Positions 44,500-53,465 of a stretch of 64,000 nucleotides of DNA are shown here, piece by piece. The stretch covers positions 868,001-932,000 of the forward strand of contig CAVUUV010000003.1 of the NCBI GenBank assembly GCA_963744905.1. The letters are read 5' to 3'. The stretch comes from DATFFO01 sp963744905 (GTDB lineage: Bacteria; Actinomycetota; Acidimicrobiia; Spongiisociales; ZC4RG35). Each line of letters opens with the position of its first letter. Position 1 is the first letter of the stretch. Under the pieces are notes generated by a model. That model saw only the letters and a list, made by a program, of their open reading frames with translations. It did no database searches and was not told the DNA's origin. Both the position numbers and the translations under genes were made by a program.

Positions 44500-45451
44500 C
44501 ACGGTGAGCCTCACCATCGACGGGCGCCGGGTGGAGATGCCGGCCGGCACCACCCTCCTCGAAGCCTGCCGGGAGATCGGCTCCGATCAGCCCACCCTGT
44601 GCTGGGCGCCAACCCTGACTCCGGTCAACGTGTGTCGCGTCTGCGTGGTCGAGGTTGAGGGAAGCCGGACCCTGGTGCCGTCCTGTTCGCGCCGGGCCGA
44701 GGACGGGATGGTCGTTTCCACCGACAGCGAGCGGGTACGTCACTCTCGCAGACTCGTGTTCGAGTTCCTCGCCTCGTCCGTGGACATGTCGTTGACCTCC
44801 CCTGAAGTCCACGCCTGGATGGATCACTACGGATGTGAGCCGGACCGCTTCGGTGCCACTGCCCCGCCGGTCCAGGACCGCCACCGCCGCCACGCCGGTC
44901 ACCACGCCCCTCCCGATCCCGCCTATGCGGAATCGGTGCGCCAACCGGCCAAGATCGACAATCCCCTCTACATGAGGGACTACTCGCGCTGCATACTGTG
45001 CTACAAGTGCGTCCAGGCATGCGGGATCGAAGCCCAGAACACCTATGCCATCGCCGTGGCCGGCCGGGGGTTCGACGCCCGCATCTCGACCGAGCTCGAC
45101 ACGGCGCTTCCCCAGTCGGCCTGTGTGTTCTGTGGCAACTGCATCGCCGTGTGTCCCACCGGGGCCCTCATGTTCCGCTCCGAGTACGAGCTCAGGGAGG
45201 CGGGGATGTGGGACGAAGACCGCCAGTCCGTGACCAGGACCGTCTGCTCGTTCTGCGGCGTGGGATGCAACCTCGACCTCCACGTCCAGGACGATCGCAT
45301 CGTCAAGGTGACCTCGCCCGACGACCACTCTGTCACCTACGGCAACCTGTGCGTGAAGGGACGATTCGGCTACGAGTACGTCCAGGAGGTCGATCCCGAG
45401 GCCTTCACCCCCATCGACGAGGTGCTGGCCCGGGCCCGGCCGGGGACATAG
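44492..45451 (+). CDS. Formate dehydrogenase N-terminal Fe-S module as a separate protein
   Basis: The 319-residue product equals the N-terminal third of FdsA-type formate dehydrogenases. It has a [2Fe-2S] ferredoxin domain (Cys37, 48, 51, 65), two [4Fe-4S] clusters (Cys167, 170, 173, 177 and Cys211, 214, 217, 221) and, at the end, the molybdopterin oxidoreductase Fe4S4 domain with Cys252, 255, 259 and 287 (TVCSFCGVGCNLDL ... GNLCVKGRFGYEY). It stops at EVLARARPGT, just where the catalytic gene at 40865 begins. It would carry electrons from the Mo site to the FMN subunit. A His-rich linker (130-140) is present. Confidence 0.92.
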
Positions 45452-45460
45452 GGAAACCTC

Positions 45461-46987
45461 ATGCCCCGTGATGGTGGTGGCCGTGACCGGCGCCGGTCGG
45501 CACGCAGCGGGGGGATCGGGCAGCTGCCCTGGCGCCGGGTGACCAACCCCTACCGGCCCATCGAGGTCCTCAGCGAGGACCAGCTGGACCGGATCCATCA
45601 GGCCTCCCTGGACATCCTGTCGGGGACAGGGGTCGACTTCCTCCACACCGACGCCACTGCATTGCTGGCCGCGGCCGGGGCGAAGGTCGAAGGCGAGAGA
45701 GTTCGTTTCGATCCGAAGCTGATCGAGTCGGCCCTGGCCACCGTCCCCGCAGAATTCACCATCCACGCCAGAAATCCCTCCCACGATCTTCACATCGGCG
45801 GAAGTGACGTGGTCTTCTGTGAGGTGGCCTCGGCGCCAAATGTGTCCGATCTCACCGGGGGCCGCCGAACCGGGAACCGGGAGGACTTCCGCAATCTGGT
45901 TCGACTGGGACAGGCCTTCAACATCATCCACGCCTTCGGGGGCTATCCCACCGAACCGATCGATCTCCCCCCTGCCACCCGCCATCTCGACGCCCTGGCC
46001 GACTTCGTGCGGCTGACCGACAAGGTCTTTCATGCCTACTCGCTAGGACGGGGTCGGATCCTCGATGCCCTGGAGATCGTCCGTATCGGCCGGGGGATCA
46101 GCCGTGATCAGCTGAGCAGGGAGCCGTCACTCTTCACGATCATCAACACGTCCTCTCCCCTCCGCCTCGACGGTCCCATGATCGAAGGTTTGATCGAGAT
46201 GGCGCGGATGAACCAGGTCGTGGTCATCACCCCCTTCACCCTGTCGGGGGCGATGGCGCCGGTCTCCCTGGCCGGAGCTCTGGCCCTGCAGAACGCCGAG
46301 GCACTGGCCGGGATCACACTCACCCAGCTCGCCAACCCGGGGGCGCCGGTCATGTACGGAGGGTTCACCTCCAACGTGGACATGCGCTCGGGCAGCCCCG
46401 CCTTCGGGACCCCCGAATACACCCGGGCCGCCATGGCCGGGGGCCAGCTGGCCCGCCGCTACGCGATCCCCTACCGCTCCTCCAATGCCACCGCCGCCAA
46501 CGCCGTCGACGCCCAGGCCGCCTATGAGGCGGAGATGTCGGTCTGGGGAGCAGTCATGGGGGGAGCCAACCTGGTCATGCACGGAGCAGGATGGATGGAA
46601 GGTGGGCTGGTGGCTTCCTTCGAGAAGCTGGTCATCGACGTGGAGATTCTCCAGATGATGGCCGAGTTCCTCACGCCGCTGGAGGTGAACGAGGCCGAGC
46701 TGGCCGTCGACGCCATCGACCAGGTGGGGCCGGGCGGGCATTTCTTCGGGTCGCCGCACACCCTGGAGCGTTACCAGACCGCCTTCTACTCCCCGCTGGT
46801 GTCGGACTGGCAGAACAGCGAGGCGTGGGCCCTGTCGGGAGCGTTGAGCGCCGAACAGCGGGCCGCAGGGATCGTGAAGACGGTGCTCGCTGACTTCGAG
46901 CCACCCCCGCTCGACGACGCGGTGACGGCCGAGCTGGACGACTTCGTGCAGCGCCGCACCGCCGAGGGAGGCGTCGAAGCCGCCTGA
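45461..46987 (+). CDS. MttB-family corrinoid methyltransferase 1 (non-pyrrolysine)
   Basis: TIM-barrel enzyme of the trimethylamine methyltransferase superfamily, expected to move a methyl group from an amine (betaine, TMA or similar) to a corrinoid protein. The 508-residue product has VLSEDQLDRIHQASLDILSG near the N-terminus, FTIINTSSPLRLDGPMIEGL, TPFTLSGAMAPVSLAG and GANLVMHGAGWMEGGL, the family landmarks. There is no internal stop where MttB has pyrrolysine, so it belongs with MtgB-like relatives. It lies nine bases after the formate dehydrogenase Fe-S gene, making one operon. It ends just before two copies of the palindromic repeat. Confidence 0.92.
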   Translation: MPRDGGGRDRRRSARSGGIGQLPWRRVTNPYRPIEVLSEDQLDRIHQASLDILSGTGVDFLHTDATALLAAAGAKVEGERVRFDPKLIESALATVPAEFTIHARNPSHDLHIGGSDVVFCEVASAPNVSDLTGGRRTGNREDFRNLVRLGQAFNIIHAFGGYPTEPIDLPPATRHLDALADFVRLTDKVFHAYSLGRGRILDALEIVRIGRGISRDQLSREPSLFTIINTSSPLRLDGPMIEGLIEMARMNQVVVITPFTLSGAMAPVSLAGALALQNAEALAGITLTQLANPGAPVMYGGFTSNVDMRSGSPAFGTPEYTRAAMAGGQLARRYAIPYRSSNATAANAVDAQAAYEAEMSVWGAVMGGANLVMHGAGWMEGGLVASFEKLVIDVEILQMMAEFLTPLEVNEAELAVDAIDQVGPGGHFFGSPHTLERYQTAFYSPLVSDWQNSEAWALSGALSAEQRAAGIVKTVLADFEPPPLDDAVTAELDDFVQRRTAEGGVEAA

Positions 46988-46999
46988 GGGCTGGGTGCC

Positions 47000-47119
47000 G
47001 AACCTGGGGCGGTGAGCGTCGCCTGGCGACGCTGTGAACCCAGGGTTCGCCCGGCGTCGGGCCGTGTGCTGGAACCTGGGGCGGTGAGCGTCGCCTGGCG
47101 ACGCTGGGAACCCAGGGTT
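47000..47119. repeat. Palindromic 50-bp element, locus A, two copies
   Basis: Copies at 47000-47048 and 47072-47119, same orientation, each running from GAACCTGGGGCGGTGA through the palindrome GCGTCGCCTGGCGACGC to AACCCAGGGTT. Outer ends pair (GAACCTGGG with CCCAGGGTTC), so each unit folds into one long hairpin. They lie between the mttB and MFS genes. Confidence 0.88.
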
Positions 47120-47181
47120 GCGGGACCGGGTTGGCATCGGGTCGCCTCCGGCGCCCCCTATGCTCTGGCGCCGTGGCACCC

Positions 47182-48444
47182 ATGTCACCTACCCGCCAGG
47201 CGCTCCGGGTCTGGCCGTTGTTCCTGGCTCTCTTCCTGCTCATGCTGGGCAACGGACTTCAGGCGTCGCTGATCGGCCTGCGTGGTCATCTGGAGGGCTT
47301 CTCCACATCGGCAATCGGCCTGGTGATGTCGGGCTACTACGCCGGCTTCCTGATCGGCTCGCTGGCCACACCTCGCATCGTGTCGCGGGTGGGCCATGTG
47401 CGTGTCTACGCAGGCCTGGCGTCACTCGCCTCGACCGCCACCCTGGGACACATCTTGGTGGTCCAGCCCACTGCCTGGTTTGGATTCAGGGTGATCACGG
47501 GAGCCTGCCTGGCCGGCCTCTACATCGTGGCGGAGAGCTGGCTCAACGGCGCCGCCGTACCCGCCAACCGGGGACGGCTGTTGGCCATCTACATGGTGGT
47601 GGTGACCGGCGGCCTGGCACTGGGCCAGCTTCTCCTGACCGCGGCCGATCCCGGGGCCTTCACCCTGTTCGTGGTCGCATCTCTGCTGGTGTCGCTGGCC
47701 GTTGTCCCGGTGTCGCTGGTCAGCTTCCCGGCTCCCGCCATACAGGGCCTGGGCCCGGTCCCCTACCGGGAGATCCTACGGGCCGCCCCCATCGGTCTGA
47801 TCGGAGCACTCGTCACCGGCGCCGCCAACGGGGCCCTGCTGGGAATGGGAGCAGTGTGGGGTGCTCAATCCGGCCTGGCGGTGAGCAGGATCGCCCATCT
47901 CCTCACCCTTGCCCTGGTCGGTGGCGTAATCATCCAGTGGCCGCTGGGAGCACTGTCCGATCGCTTCAGCAGGCGGCGCATCATCTTCGCCGTCACCACC
48001 GTTGCGGCGCTGCTGGCCATCTGGCTGGCCATCCTGGACCCCGCCTCGGGGTTGCTGTTGGTGGGGATCTTCCTGCTGGGCGGATTCACTTTTCCCATGT
48101 ATTCGCTGAGCGGCTCCCACGTCAACGATCTGATCGGCCCCGACCTGGTGGTGGGCGCCAGCTCGGCCATCTTGCTGGCCAACGGCGTCGGATCGGTCCT
48201 GGGGCCGATCCTCGCTTCGTCCGCCATGGCCGCGGCGGGGCCATCCGGGTTGTGGATCACCATCGCCGCCATCCACGGGGCCCTGGCTCTGTACGCCGCC
48301 TACCGGCTGGCCGTCAACTGGCAGATCCCCGCCCCCTTCAAGGGCCACTACCTTCCCTATCCGGCCCGTTCCGGCGGCCTGCGCTGGATCACCTCCTCCA
48401 ACGGAAGGCGTCGGGAGAAAGTGAAGATCCCTGGCGAGAGCTGA
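47182..48444 (+). CDS. Major facilitator superfamily transporter (YcaD-like)
   Basis: About twelve transmembrane helices in 420 residues starting at ATG 47182. The motif GLYIVAESWLNGAA is typical of YcaD-type carriers, and the loop between helices has DRFSRRRIIFA (motif A). In-frame upstream codons (GTG 47173, 47131) are less likely. The position between an MttB gene and the betaine ABC transporter suggests it moves a methylated amine or a product of its breakdown, but the substrate is unknown. Confidence 0.85.
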   Translation: MSPTRQALRVWPLFLALFLLMLGNGLQASLIGLRGHLEGFSTSAIGLVMSGYYAGFLIGSLATPRIVSRVGHVRVYAGLASLASTATLGHILVVQPTAWFGFRVITGACLAGLYIVAESWLNGAAVPANRGRLLAIYMVVVTGGLALGQLLLTAADPGAFTLFVVASLLVSLAVVPVSLVSFPAPAIQGLGPVPYREILRAAPIGLIGALVTGAANGALLGMGAVWGAQSGLAVSRIAHLLTLALVGGVIIQWPLGALSDRFSRRRIIFAVTTVAALLAIWLAILDPASGLLLVGIFLLGGFTFPMYSLSGSHVNDLIGPDLVVGASSAILLANGVGSVLGPILASSAMAAAGPSGLWITIAAIHGALALYAAYRLAVNWQIPAPFKGHYLPYPARSGGLRWITSSNGRRREKVKIPGES

Positions 48445-48465
48445 CGGCCGACCCGGGCGCTCGGC

Positions 48466-49245
48466 TCAGATTCCCTTGGGGCGCAAATAGCGCTCGACGA
48501 GGGCGGCGATGAAGTCGATAGCCAGGGCCAGCATCGCCACCAGGGCACCGGCAATGAAGGTTGCGGTGGGACGATTGAGCTTGAGACCGGCATTGATGGC
48601 CGTGCCCAGACCACCGCCGCCAATGAACACGGCAAGAGCGGCCGTACCGACGTTGATCACCAAAGCGGTGCGCACACCGGCCAGGATTACCGGCACGGCC
48701 AGGGGAAGCTCGATTTGGGTTAGCGCCTGACGTTTGGACAAACCCATGCCCCGGCCCGCCTCGATGACCGCCTTGTCCACCTGATCCAGGCCCACCATGG
48801 TGTTGCGGAGAACCGGGAGGATGGCGTACACGGTGAGCGCCAGCACGGCCGTCACTGTGCCGAACGACATGAAGATCAGGAAGATCGTGAGCAACCCGTA
48901 GGCCGGGATCGCCTGACCGGCGTTGGCCACCGCCAGGATGGGACCACCCGCCTTGCGATAGCGAGGCCGAGTCAACAGGATCCCAAGAGGAACCGCGATC
49001 ACCAACACGAGAGCCGTCGATAGCGCCGTGAGAACGATGTGCTGCATGGTCTCGTCGAGGAGCTTCTTCGGTTCCAGGATGCTGGTGGTCTGCTGATCGA
49101 AGTCCGAGTAGATCCACACCACCGCCACGGCGAAGGCCAGCAGCAGGAAGAAGGCGGGCGTTATATAGAGCTCGATGTTGCGCCGGATCGACGCGGCCAT
49201 AGTCGAATCGCCCGTTGCAGGTACCACCGCCGTATCGGCTGTCAT
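48466..49245 (-). CDS. opuCD: Osmoprotectant (glycine betaine) ABC transporter, permease
   Basis: From ATG 49245 the product is 259 residues with an N-terminal helix and about five more membrane segments. The EAA-like motif VIEAGRGMGLSKRQALTQI and ELPLAVPVILAGVRTALVIN are typical of OpuBB/OpuCD permeases. It overlaps the ATPase gene by four bases (ATGA). The longer upstream frame lies inside the ATPase gene and is rejected. The only downstream neighbour, MFS, is convergent. Confidence 0.9.
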   Translation of the reverse strand: MTADTAVVPATGDSTMAASIRRNIELYITPAFFLLLAFAVAVVWIYSDFDQQTTSILEPKKLLDETMQHIVLTALSTALVLVIAVPLGILLTRPRYRKAGGPILAVANAGQAIPAYGLLTIFLIFMSFGTVTAVLALTVYAILPVLRNTMVGLDQVDKAVIEAGRGMGLSKRQALTQIELPLAVPVILAGVRTALVINVGTAALAVFIGGGGLGTAINAGLKLNRPTATFIAGALVAMLALAIDFIAALVERYLRPKGI

Positions 49246-50390
49246 CCTGCCGCCGCCTGTCGATCGCGTTCCGTCCGCTGAAGCCGGTCGATGATCTCGA
49301 CCAAGGTCTCCACCCTCACCACACCCCGGTAGGATCCGTCGGGATTGACACAGCAAGCGGTGCCCACCGCCGATTGGAGCATCTTCTCCAGGGCATCCCG
49401 CAGGGTGTCTTCGGGCTCCACCGTCACCTGCACCGCCTTGCCGGCGTGGTCGAGATCGGACACGCTGTCGAGAGACTTGCGATCCAGCCAGCGGACCGGA
49501 GCGCCAGCCTGGTCCAGGTACAGAACCCACTGGGATCCGCTCGAATCGAGCGCCTGCATCACCTGGTCACGAGAGGTGGGGGCTTTGACGGTGGTGACGT
49601 CGTCCAGCTCGATCTCGCGAGTACGCATCAGGTTGAGACCCTTGAGAGTTGCGCCCGACCCGAGGAAGTCCTCCACGAACCTGTCGGCAGGCCCGGCCAG
49701 GATCGCCTCGGGCGTGTCGTGCTGCGCGATTACCGACTGTTCCTTGAGGATGGCGATGCGGTCGCCCATCTTGATGGCCTCGTCGATATCGTGGGTCACG
49801 AACACGATGGTCTTGTGTAGCTCATCCTGCAGACGGAGAAACTCGTTCTGGAGGCGGTCCCGGGTGATGGGGTCGATGGCTCCAAAGGGCTCGTCCATCA
49901 ACAAGACGTCGGGGTCGGCTCCCAGGGCGCGGGCCACGCCAACTCGCTGGGCCTGGCCGCCGGACAGCTCTCGGGGATACCGATCACGGTAGATGGTCGG
50001 ATCCATCCCGACGGTGTCGAGCAGTTCATCGACGCGCTTCGTGATCCTCTGCTTATCCCATCCGAGCAGATTGGGGACGGTAGAGATGTTCTCGGCGATC
50101 GTTCGATGGGGAAACAATCCGATCTGCTGAATCACGTAACCAATCCGGCGGCGTAGCCGATCGGGATTCACATCCGTCACGTCCTCACCCTCAAAGAAGA
50201 TCCTGCCCCCGGTGGGTTCGATCATTCGGTTGATCAACCGCAGAGTCGTGCTCTTGCCACACCCCGAGGGGCCGACCAGAACCAGGATCTCGCCCCGCTG
50301 AATATCTATGGTCAGCTCGGCCACCGCAGGGCTCTCCGTTCCCGGATAGGTCTTGGAGACGTTATCTAGGTGTATGAGGGTTTCGGTCAT
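49242..50390 (-). CDS. opuCA: Osmoprotectant (glycine betaine) ABC transporter, ATPase with CBS domains
   Basis: The 382-residue product has Walker A GPSGCGKST, signature LSGGQAQRVGVARAL, Walker B VLLMDEPFGAID and switch histidine FVTHDIDEAI. After residue 250 come two CBS domains (TSRDQVMQALDSSGSQWVLY and RDALEKMLQSAVGTACCVNP), which in OpuA/OpuC sense ionic strength or nucleotides. It overlaps the permease genes on both sides closely. Confidence 0.93.
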   Translation of the reverse strand: MTETLIHLDNVSKTYPGTESPAVAELTIDIQRGEILVLVGPSGCGKSTTLRLINRMIEPTGGRIFFEGEDVTDVNPDRLRRRIGYVIQQIGLFPHRTIAENISTVPNLLGWDKQRITKRVDELLDTVGMDPTIYRDRYPRELSGGQAQRVGVARALGADPDVLLMDEPFGAIDPITRDRLQNEFLRLQDELHKTIVFVTHDIDEAIKMGDRIAILKEQSVIAQHDTPEAILAGPADRFVEDFLGSGATLKGLNLMRTREIELDDVTTVKAPTSRDQVMQALDSSGSQWVLYLDQAGAPVRWLDRKSLDSVSDLDHAGKAVQVTVEPEDTLRDALEKMLQSAVGTACCVNPDGSYRGVVRVETLVEIIDRLQRTERDRQAAAG

Positions 50391-50400
50391 TGATTCTCCT

Positions 50401-51049
50401 TCAACGGATACCTGGTGATGTGGTCGCCCGCTTCACACCGATGAATATCCCATCGATGATCAGGGCCAGGATGATGATGGAGATGGTCCCCACCACCAGC
50501 GACTCGACGGAGTTGGGGGCTCCGAGTCTCGACAAACCTGACTTGATGAAGTCTCCCAGCCCACCACCGGCAACCAGGGTGGCGATGGCGGCGATACCCG
50601 CCACAACCAGCGCCGAGACGCGGATCCCGGTGAGTATCACGGGCCAGGCCAGTGGCAACTGGATCTTGAACAGGCGTTCGCGGTTGGAAAGGCCCATTCC
50701 CCGGGCCGATTCGACAACTGCCGGGCTCACACCGGCCAAGCCGGTGACGGTGTTACGGGCTATGGGTAAGAGGGCGTACATGGTGAGCGCGATGAAAGGG
50801 ACCCCAGAATCCCAGGCCGACTATGGGGATAAAGAGAGCGAACAAACCGAACGAGGGGATGGTGAGGAAGACGGCGTAGACACCGAGCACCACCTCCCGG
50901 GCGATGGGACGGTTGCGAACAAGGATCCCGCTGCCCACCCCGATGATGGTGGCCAAGACCACGACCGAGACGATGTAGCCGGCGTGTTGAAGACCCAGCG
51001 TGAGGACATCGTCCCATCGACTGTTGAGGAATTGGAAGAAGCTCTGCAT
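50401..51049 (-). CDS. opuCB: Osmoprotectant ABC transporter permease, one-base frameshift
   Basis: Second permease of the importer. The N-terminal part (81 codons from ATG 51049, SFFQFLNSRWDDVLTLGLQH) and the C-terminal part (SARGMGLSNRERLFKIQLP and PLAWPVILTGIRVSALVV) are in different frames. The break is near 50806, in the sequence for GLGF-GVPFIALTMYALLPI; omitting one A on the plus strand restores a 215-residue OpuCB-like protein. Either a base error or a recent inactivation. It sits between the binding protein and the ATPase. Confidence 0.88.
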
Positions 51050-51103
51050 GATCGAACGCCTGAGAGTGAGGGGGAGGCCAGACGGCCTCCCCCTCAGGCT
51101 CGG

Positions 51104-52063
51104 TCAGCCGTTGAAGCCGATCTCGTCGAGATAGGCGTTGGCTACATCCTCAGGCTGCTTGCCGTTGAAGGAGACCTCGGTGTTCAACTCGGTCATCTTC
51201 TCCTGAGTGAGCGGGTTGAGCAGCTCATCGGCGATGGCGTCGAAAGCGTCTGGTGCCTCCTGGTACTTGTCATCCCGAATGTTCATCGAGATGTTGTACA
51301 GGATCATGACGCCTGGATCCTTGACCAGTGTGATGTCCATGCCACCGATGCGACCATCGGTGGTGAAGACCTCACCGAAGTCGCACTTGTTGTCGTTGGT
51401 CTGCTGGTAGATAGGCCCAGTGTCGAGGATCGTGATCTGCGAGTCGGGAACCTGGTACCCGGTGGCGTCCTCGAACAGGACAAGCCCGTCAGCACGGTCG
51501 GGGAACTCAGACTCCAGGCACAGCGTGGCATCGGAATGCGCCGCCAGATAGTCGGCCATTCCCTGGAAGTCGTACGCCTCGCCGCCGTTCTCCTCGGTGA
51601 CGGCCGGGCTCGAGACGAACCCGTAAGTGTTGTTGAAGGGAGCCCGACCCAGCCAGTGAATGTTGTTCTGCTCCAGGTCTTGCTTGCGCACGGCCTCGGT
51701 CAGCGTCTGGGGATCGTTGCTCGGCGGATCCGAGTTCTTGAGGTGTTCAGCCCATCCGGTCCCGTTGTACTCCATGTAGGTGTCGATCTCGCCTGAGAGC
51801 AATGCAGAGCGAGCTACCTGGGTGCCGCCCAGGTTCACCTTGTTGTCGACGTTGGCCCCAGCGCGGGTGAAGGCTCCGACCATGATGTTGCCCAGAATCA
51901 ACTGCTCGTCGAAGTCCTTGGAACCGACCGCGATGTCTATTCCCGACAGGCGGCCTTCGCCGTTGTCCGAAGATCCTGAACCGCCGCCTCCACAGGCAGC
52001 GAGGATCATCGCCAACGCCGATAGGAGCGCGATATACCGCGCCCAGCGTCGTTGCGGTTTCAT
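51104..52063 (-). CDS. opuCC: Glycine betaine/osmoprotectant-binding lipoprotein
   Basis: Extracellular binding subunit. The 319-residue product has a lipoprotein signal ending LAMILAAC (Cys24), then IAVGSKDFDEQLILGNIMVG, the opening of OpuAC/OpuBC-type proteins, GEIDTYMEYNGTGWAEHL and VFTTDGRIGGMDITLVKDPG. Ligands in the family include betaines, carnitine and choline. It heads the transporter operon; the 338-base upstream region contains locus B repeats. Confidence 0.92.
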   Translation of the reverse strand: MKPQRRWARYIALLSALAMILAACGGGGSGSSDNGEGRLSGIDIAVGSKDFDEQLILGNIMVGAFTRAGANVDNKVNLGGTQVARSALLSGEIDTYMEYNGTGWAEHLKNSDPPSNDPQTLTEAVRKQDLEQNNIHWLGRAPFNNTYGFVSSPAVTEENGGEAYDFQGMADYLAAHSDATLCLESEFPDRADGLVLFEDATGYQVPDSQITILDTGPIYQQTNDNKCDFGEVFTTDGRIGGMDITLVKDPGVMILYNISMNIRDDKYQEAPDAFDAIADELLNPLTQEKMTELNTEVSFNGKQPEDVANAYLDEIGFNG

Positions 52064-52401
52064 TCTTCCTCCATCAGTTGCGTCATTGTCAGACCGCGTA
52101 TGCGGATCAGAGAACCCTTGGCACCCTAACTACTGATACGCGATCGCGACCCCCCGAACAGGGGATTTCTTTCTCACCATACGGTCTGAGGCCGCATCGT
52201 GGAAATGAGCGGATATCGACCGGCGCCGCGATGGGTTCCGAACCCAGGGTTCACAGCGTCGCCCGGCGACGCTCACAGCCCAAAGTTCAGAGTGGCAGCC
52301 AAGGGGGTTGCGAACCCAGGGTTCACAGCGTCGGCCGGCGACGCTCACAGCCCCAGGTACGAGGGGAAACGACCCTATTCACATCACAGGCTCGAGCTGA
52401 C
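52064..52401. repeat. Intergenic region with palindromic element, locus B
   Basis: Two copies of the 50-bp element at 52240-52288 and 52312-52359, in the opposite orientation to locus A, 72 bases apart. Each starts GAACCCAGGGTTCACAGCGT and contains GTCGCCCGGCGAC or GTCGGCCGGCGAC. The first 130 bases of the region probably hold the divergent opuCC promoter. No gene is seen; open frames through the repeats are byproducts. Confidence 0.85.
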
Positions 52402-53322
52402 ATGCTGGGTTCGATGGCTCTCGAACGACAGGTGATCGACCTGGCCGCCCACCAAGGGGGTTTTGTGACTCGTAACCAGCTGGTCGACCTGGGCCAATCG
52501 CCGAGCTCAATCGACCGATCGTTGCGCAACGGCGATCTCGCCGTCGTCTCGGAGGGCGTCTATAGGGCACTTCCCACGAATTCACATGCCGACCTGATCA
52601 GAGGAGCCCTTCTCGCCCTCCCATCTGCGGTGGCCTCCCATGAGTCCGCAGCCCACTTACTCGAGTTTCCCGTACTTCCGCCCCTGGTCCCAACCGTCGT
52701 GGTTCATCGAAGGACCACTCACCGCTTTCCCGGGGTCACCGTCCGCAGGTGTGATGACCTGCGTTCCCACCACCTGACTTCGACAGATGGCATCCTTACG
52801 ACCACGGTCGCCAGAACCGTCTTCGACCTAGGTGGCATTCTCGACTTCGACGACTTCGATCGCATCGCCGAAGCCCTCTTGATTGACCGGCGCCTGAAGA
52901 TTCGGCACCTGGAGAATATGACCCGGGAGCTGGCGCGGAGAGGTAAGCGAGGCTCAACCAATGTTCGGGAATTCCTTCGCCAGCGCTCGAACGGTCTCCT
53001 GGTCGGCCCCACAGCCCTGGAGCGGCGGGGTCGGCGGGTTCTGGCCGACGCCGGGTTGCCGGCGCCGGTTGCCGAATACCCGATCCCGTGGGATACGAAG
53101 CGACGATTCGACGACGCCTACCCCCGAGCCCGCCTGGCCCTGGAGTGGGACTCGCGCAGGTGGCATTCCCAGCTCGACCAGATGGAAACCGACCGCCATC
53201 GGGACCATGAAGCTGCCCTTCATGGTTGGGTGGTGCTTCGCTTCACCTGGGCAGACGTCACCGAACGCCCTAATTACGTCGCTTCCGCCGTGGGCCAGAT
53301 CCTGGGAGTCCGGTCGGTCTGA
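52402..53322 (+). CDS. AbiEi-type antitoxin domain protein with DUF559-like nuclease fold
   Basis: From ATG 52402 (or 52414) the product is about 306 residues. The N-terminal 60 residues are an AbiEi-like winged helix (DLAAHQGGFVTRNQLVDLGQ, SIDRSLRNGDLAVVSEGVYR). The C-terminus has the DUF559/Vsr-like signature RARLALEWDSRRWHSQLDQM and RDHEAALHGWVVLRFTWADV. This combination is common in Actinobacteria; despite the name, no AbiEii toxin partner is next to it. Function unknown. It is convergent with etfA, and no tie to the neighbours is apparent. Confidence 0.8.
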   Translation: MLGSMALERQVIDLAAHQGGFVTRNQLVDLGQSPSSIDRSLRNGDLAVVSEGVYRALPTNSHADLIRGALLALPSAVASHESAAHLLEFPVLPPLVPTVVVHRRTTHRFPGVTVRRCDDLRSHHLTSTDGILTTTVARTVFDLGGILDFDDFDRIAEALLIDRRLKIRHLENMTRELARRGKRGSTNVREFLRQRSNGLLVGPTALERRGRRVLADAGLPAPVAEYPIPWDTKRRFDDAYPRARLALEWDSRRWHSQLDQMETDRHRDHEAALHGWVVLRFTWADVTERPNYVASAVGQILGVRSV

Positions 53323-53345
53323 AGACGCTCAGACCCGGAAAGGGC

Positions 53346-53465
53346 CAACCCAGGGTTCACAGCGTCGCTCAGCGACGCTCACCGCCCCAGGCTCAGAGCT
53401 GGCTGAGCGTGAGACCGAACCCTGGGTTCCAGGCGTCGCCAGGCGACGCCCACGGCCCAAAGTTG
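53346..53465. repeat. Palindromic 50-bp element, locus C, two copies
   Basis: Copies at 53346-53394 (AACCCAGGGTT, GCGTCGCTCAGCGACGC) and 53417-53465 (AACCCTGGGTT, GCGTCGCCAGGCGACGC). They sit between convergent genes. The second copy lies inside the 3' end of etfA and encodes its residues 333-348. Confidence 0.88.

Noticed and set aside
47118..48512. Arg/Gly/His-rich plus-strand frame overlapping the MFS gene
   Set aside because: It is a frame-shifted shadow of the MFS transporter, whose own frame has twelve membrane helices.
52130..52348. Short frames reading SVA(W/G)RRCEPWV in the palindromic repeats
   Set aside because: The peptide is encoded by the repeat itself in several loci and lacks a ribosome-binding site.
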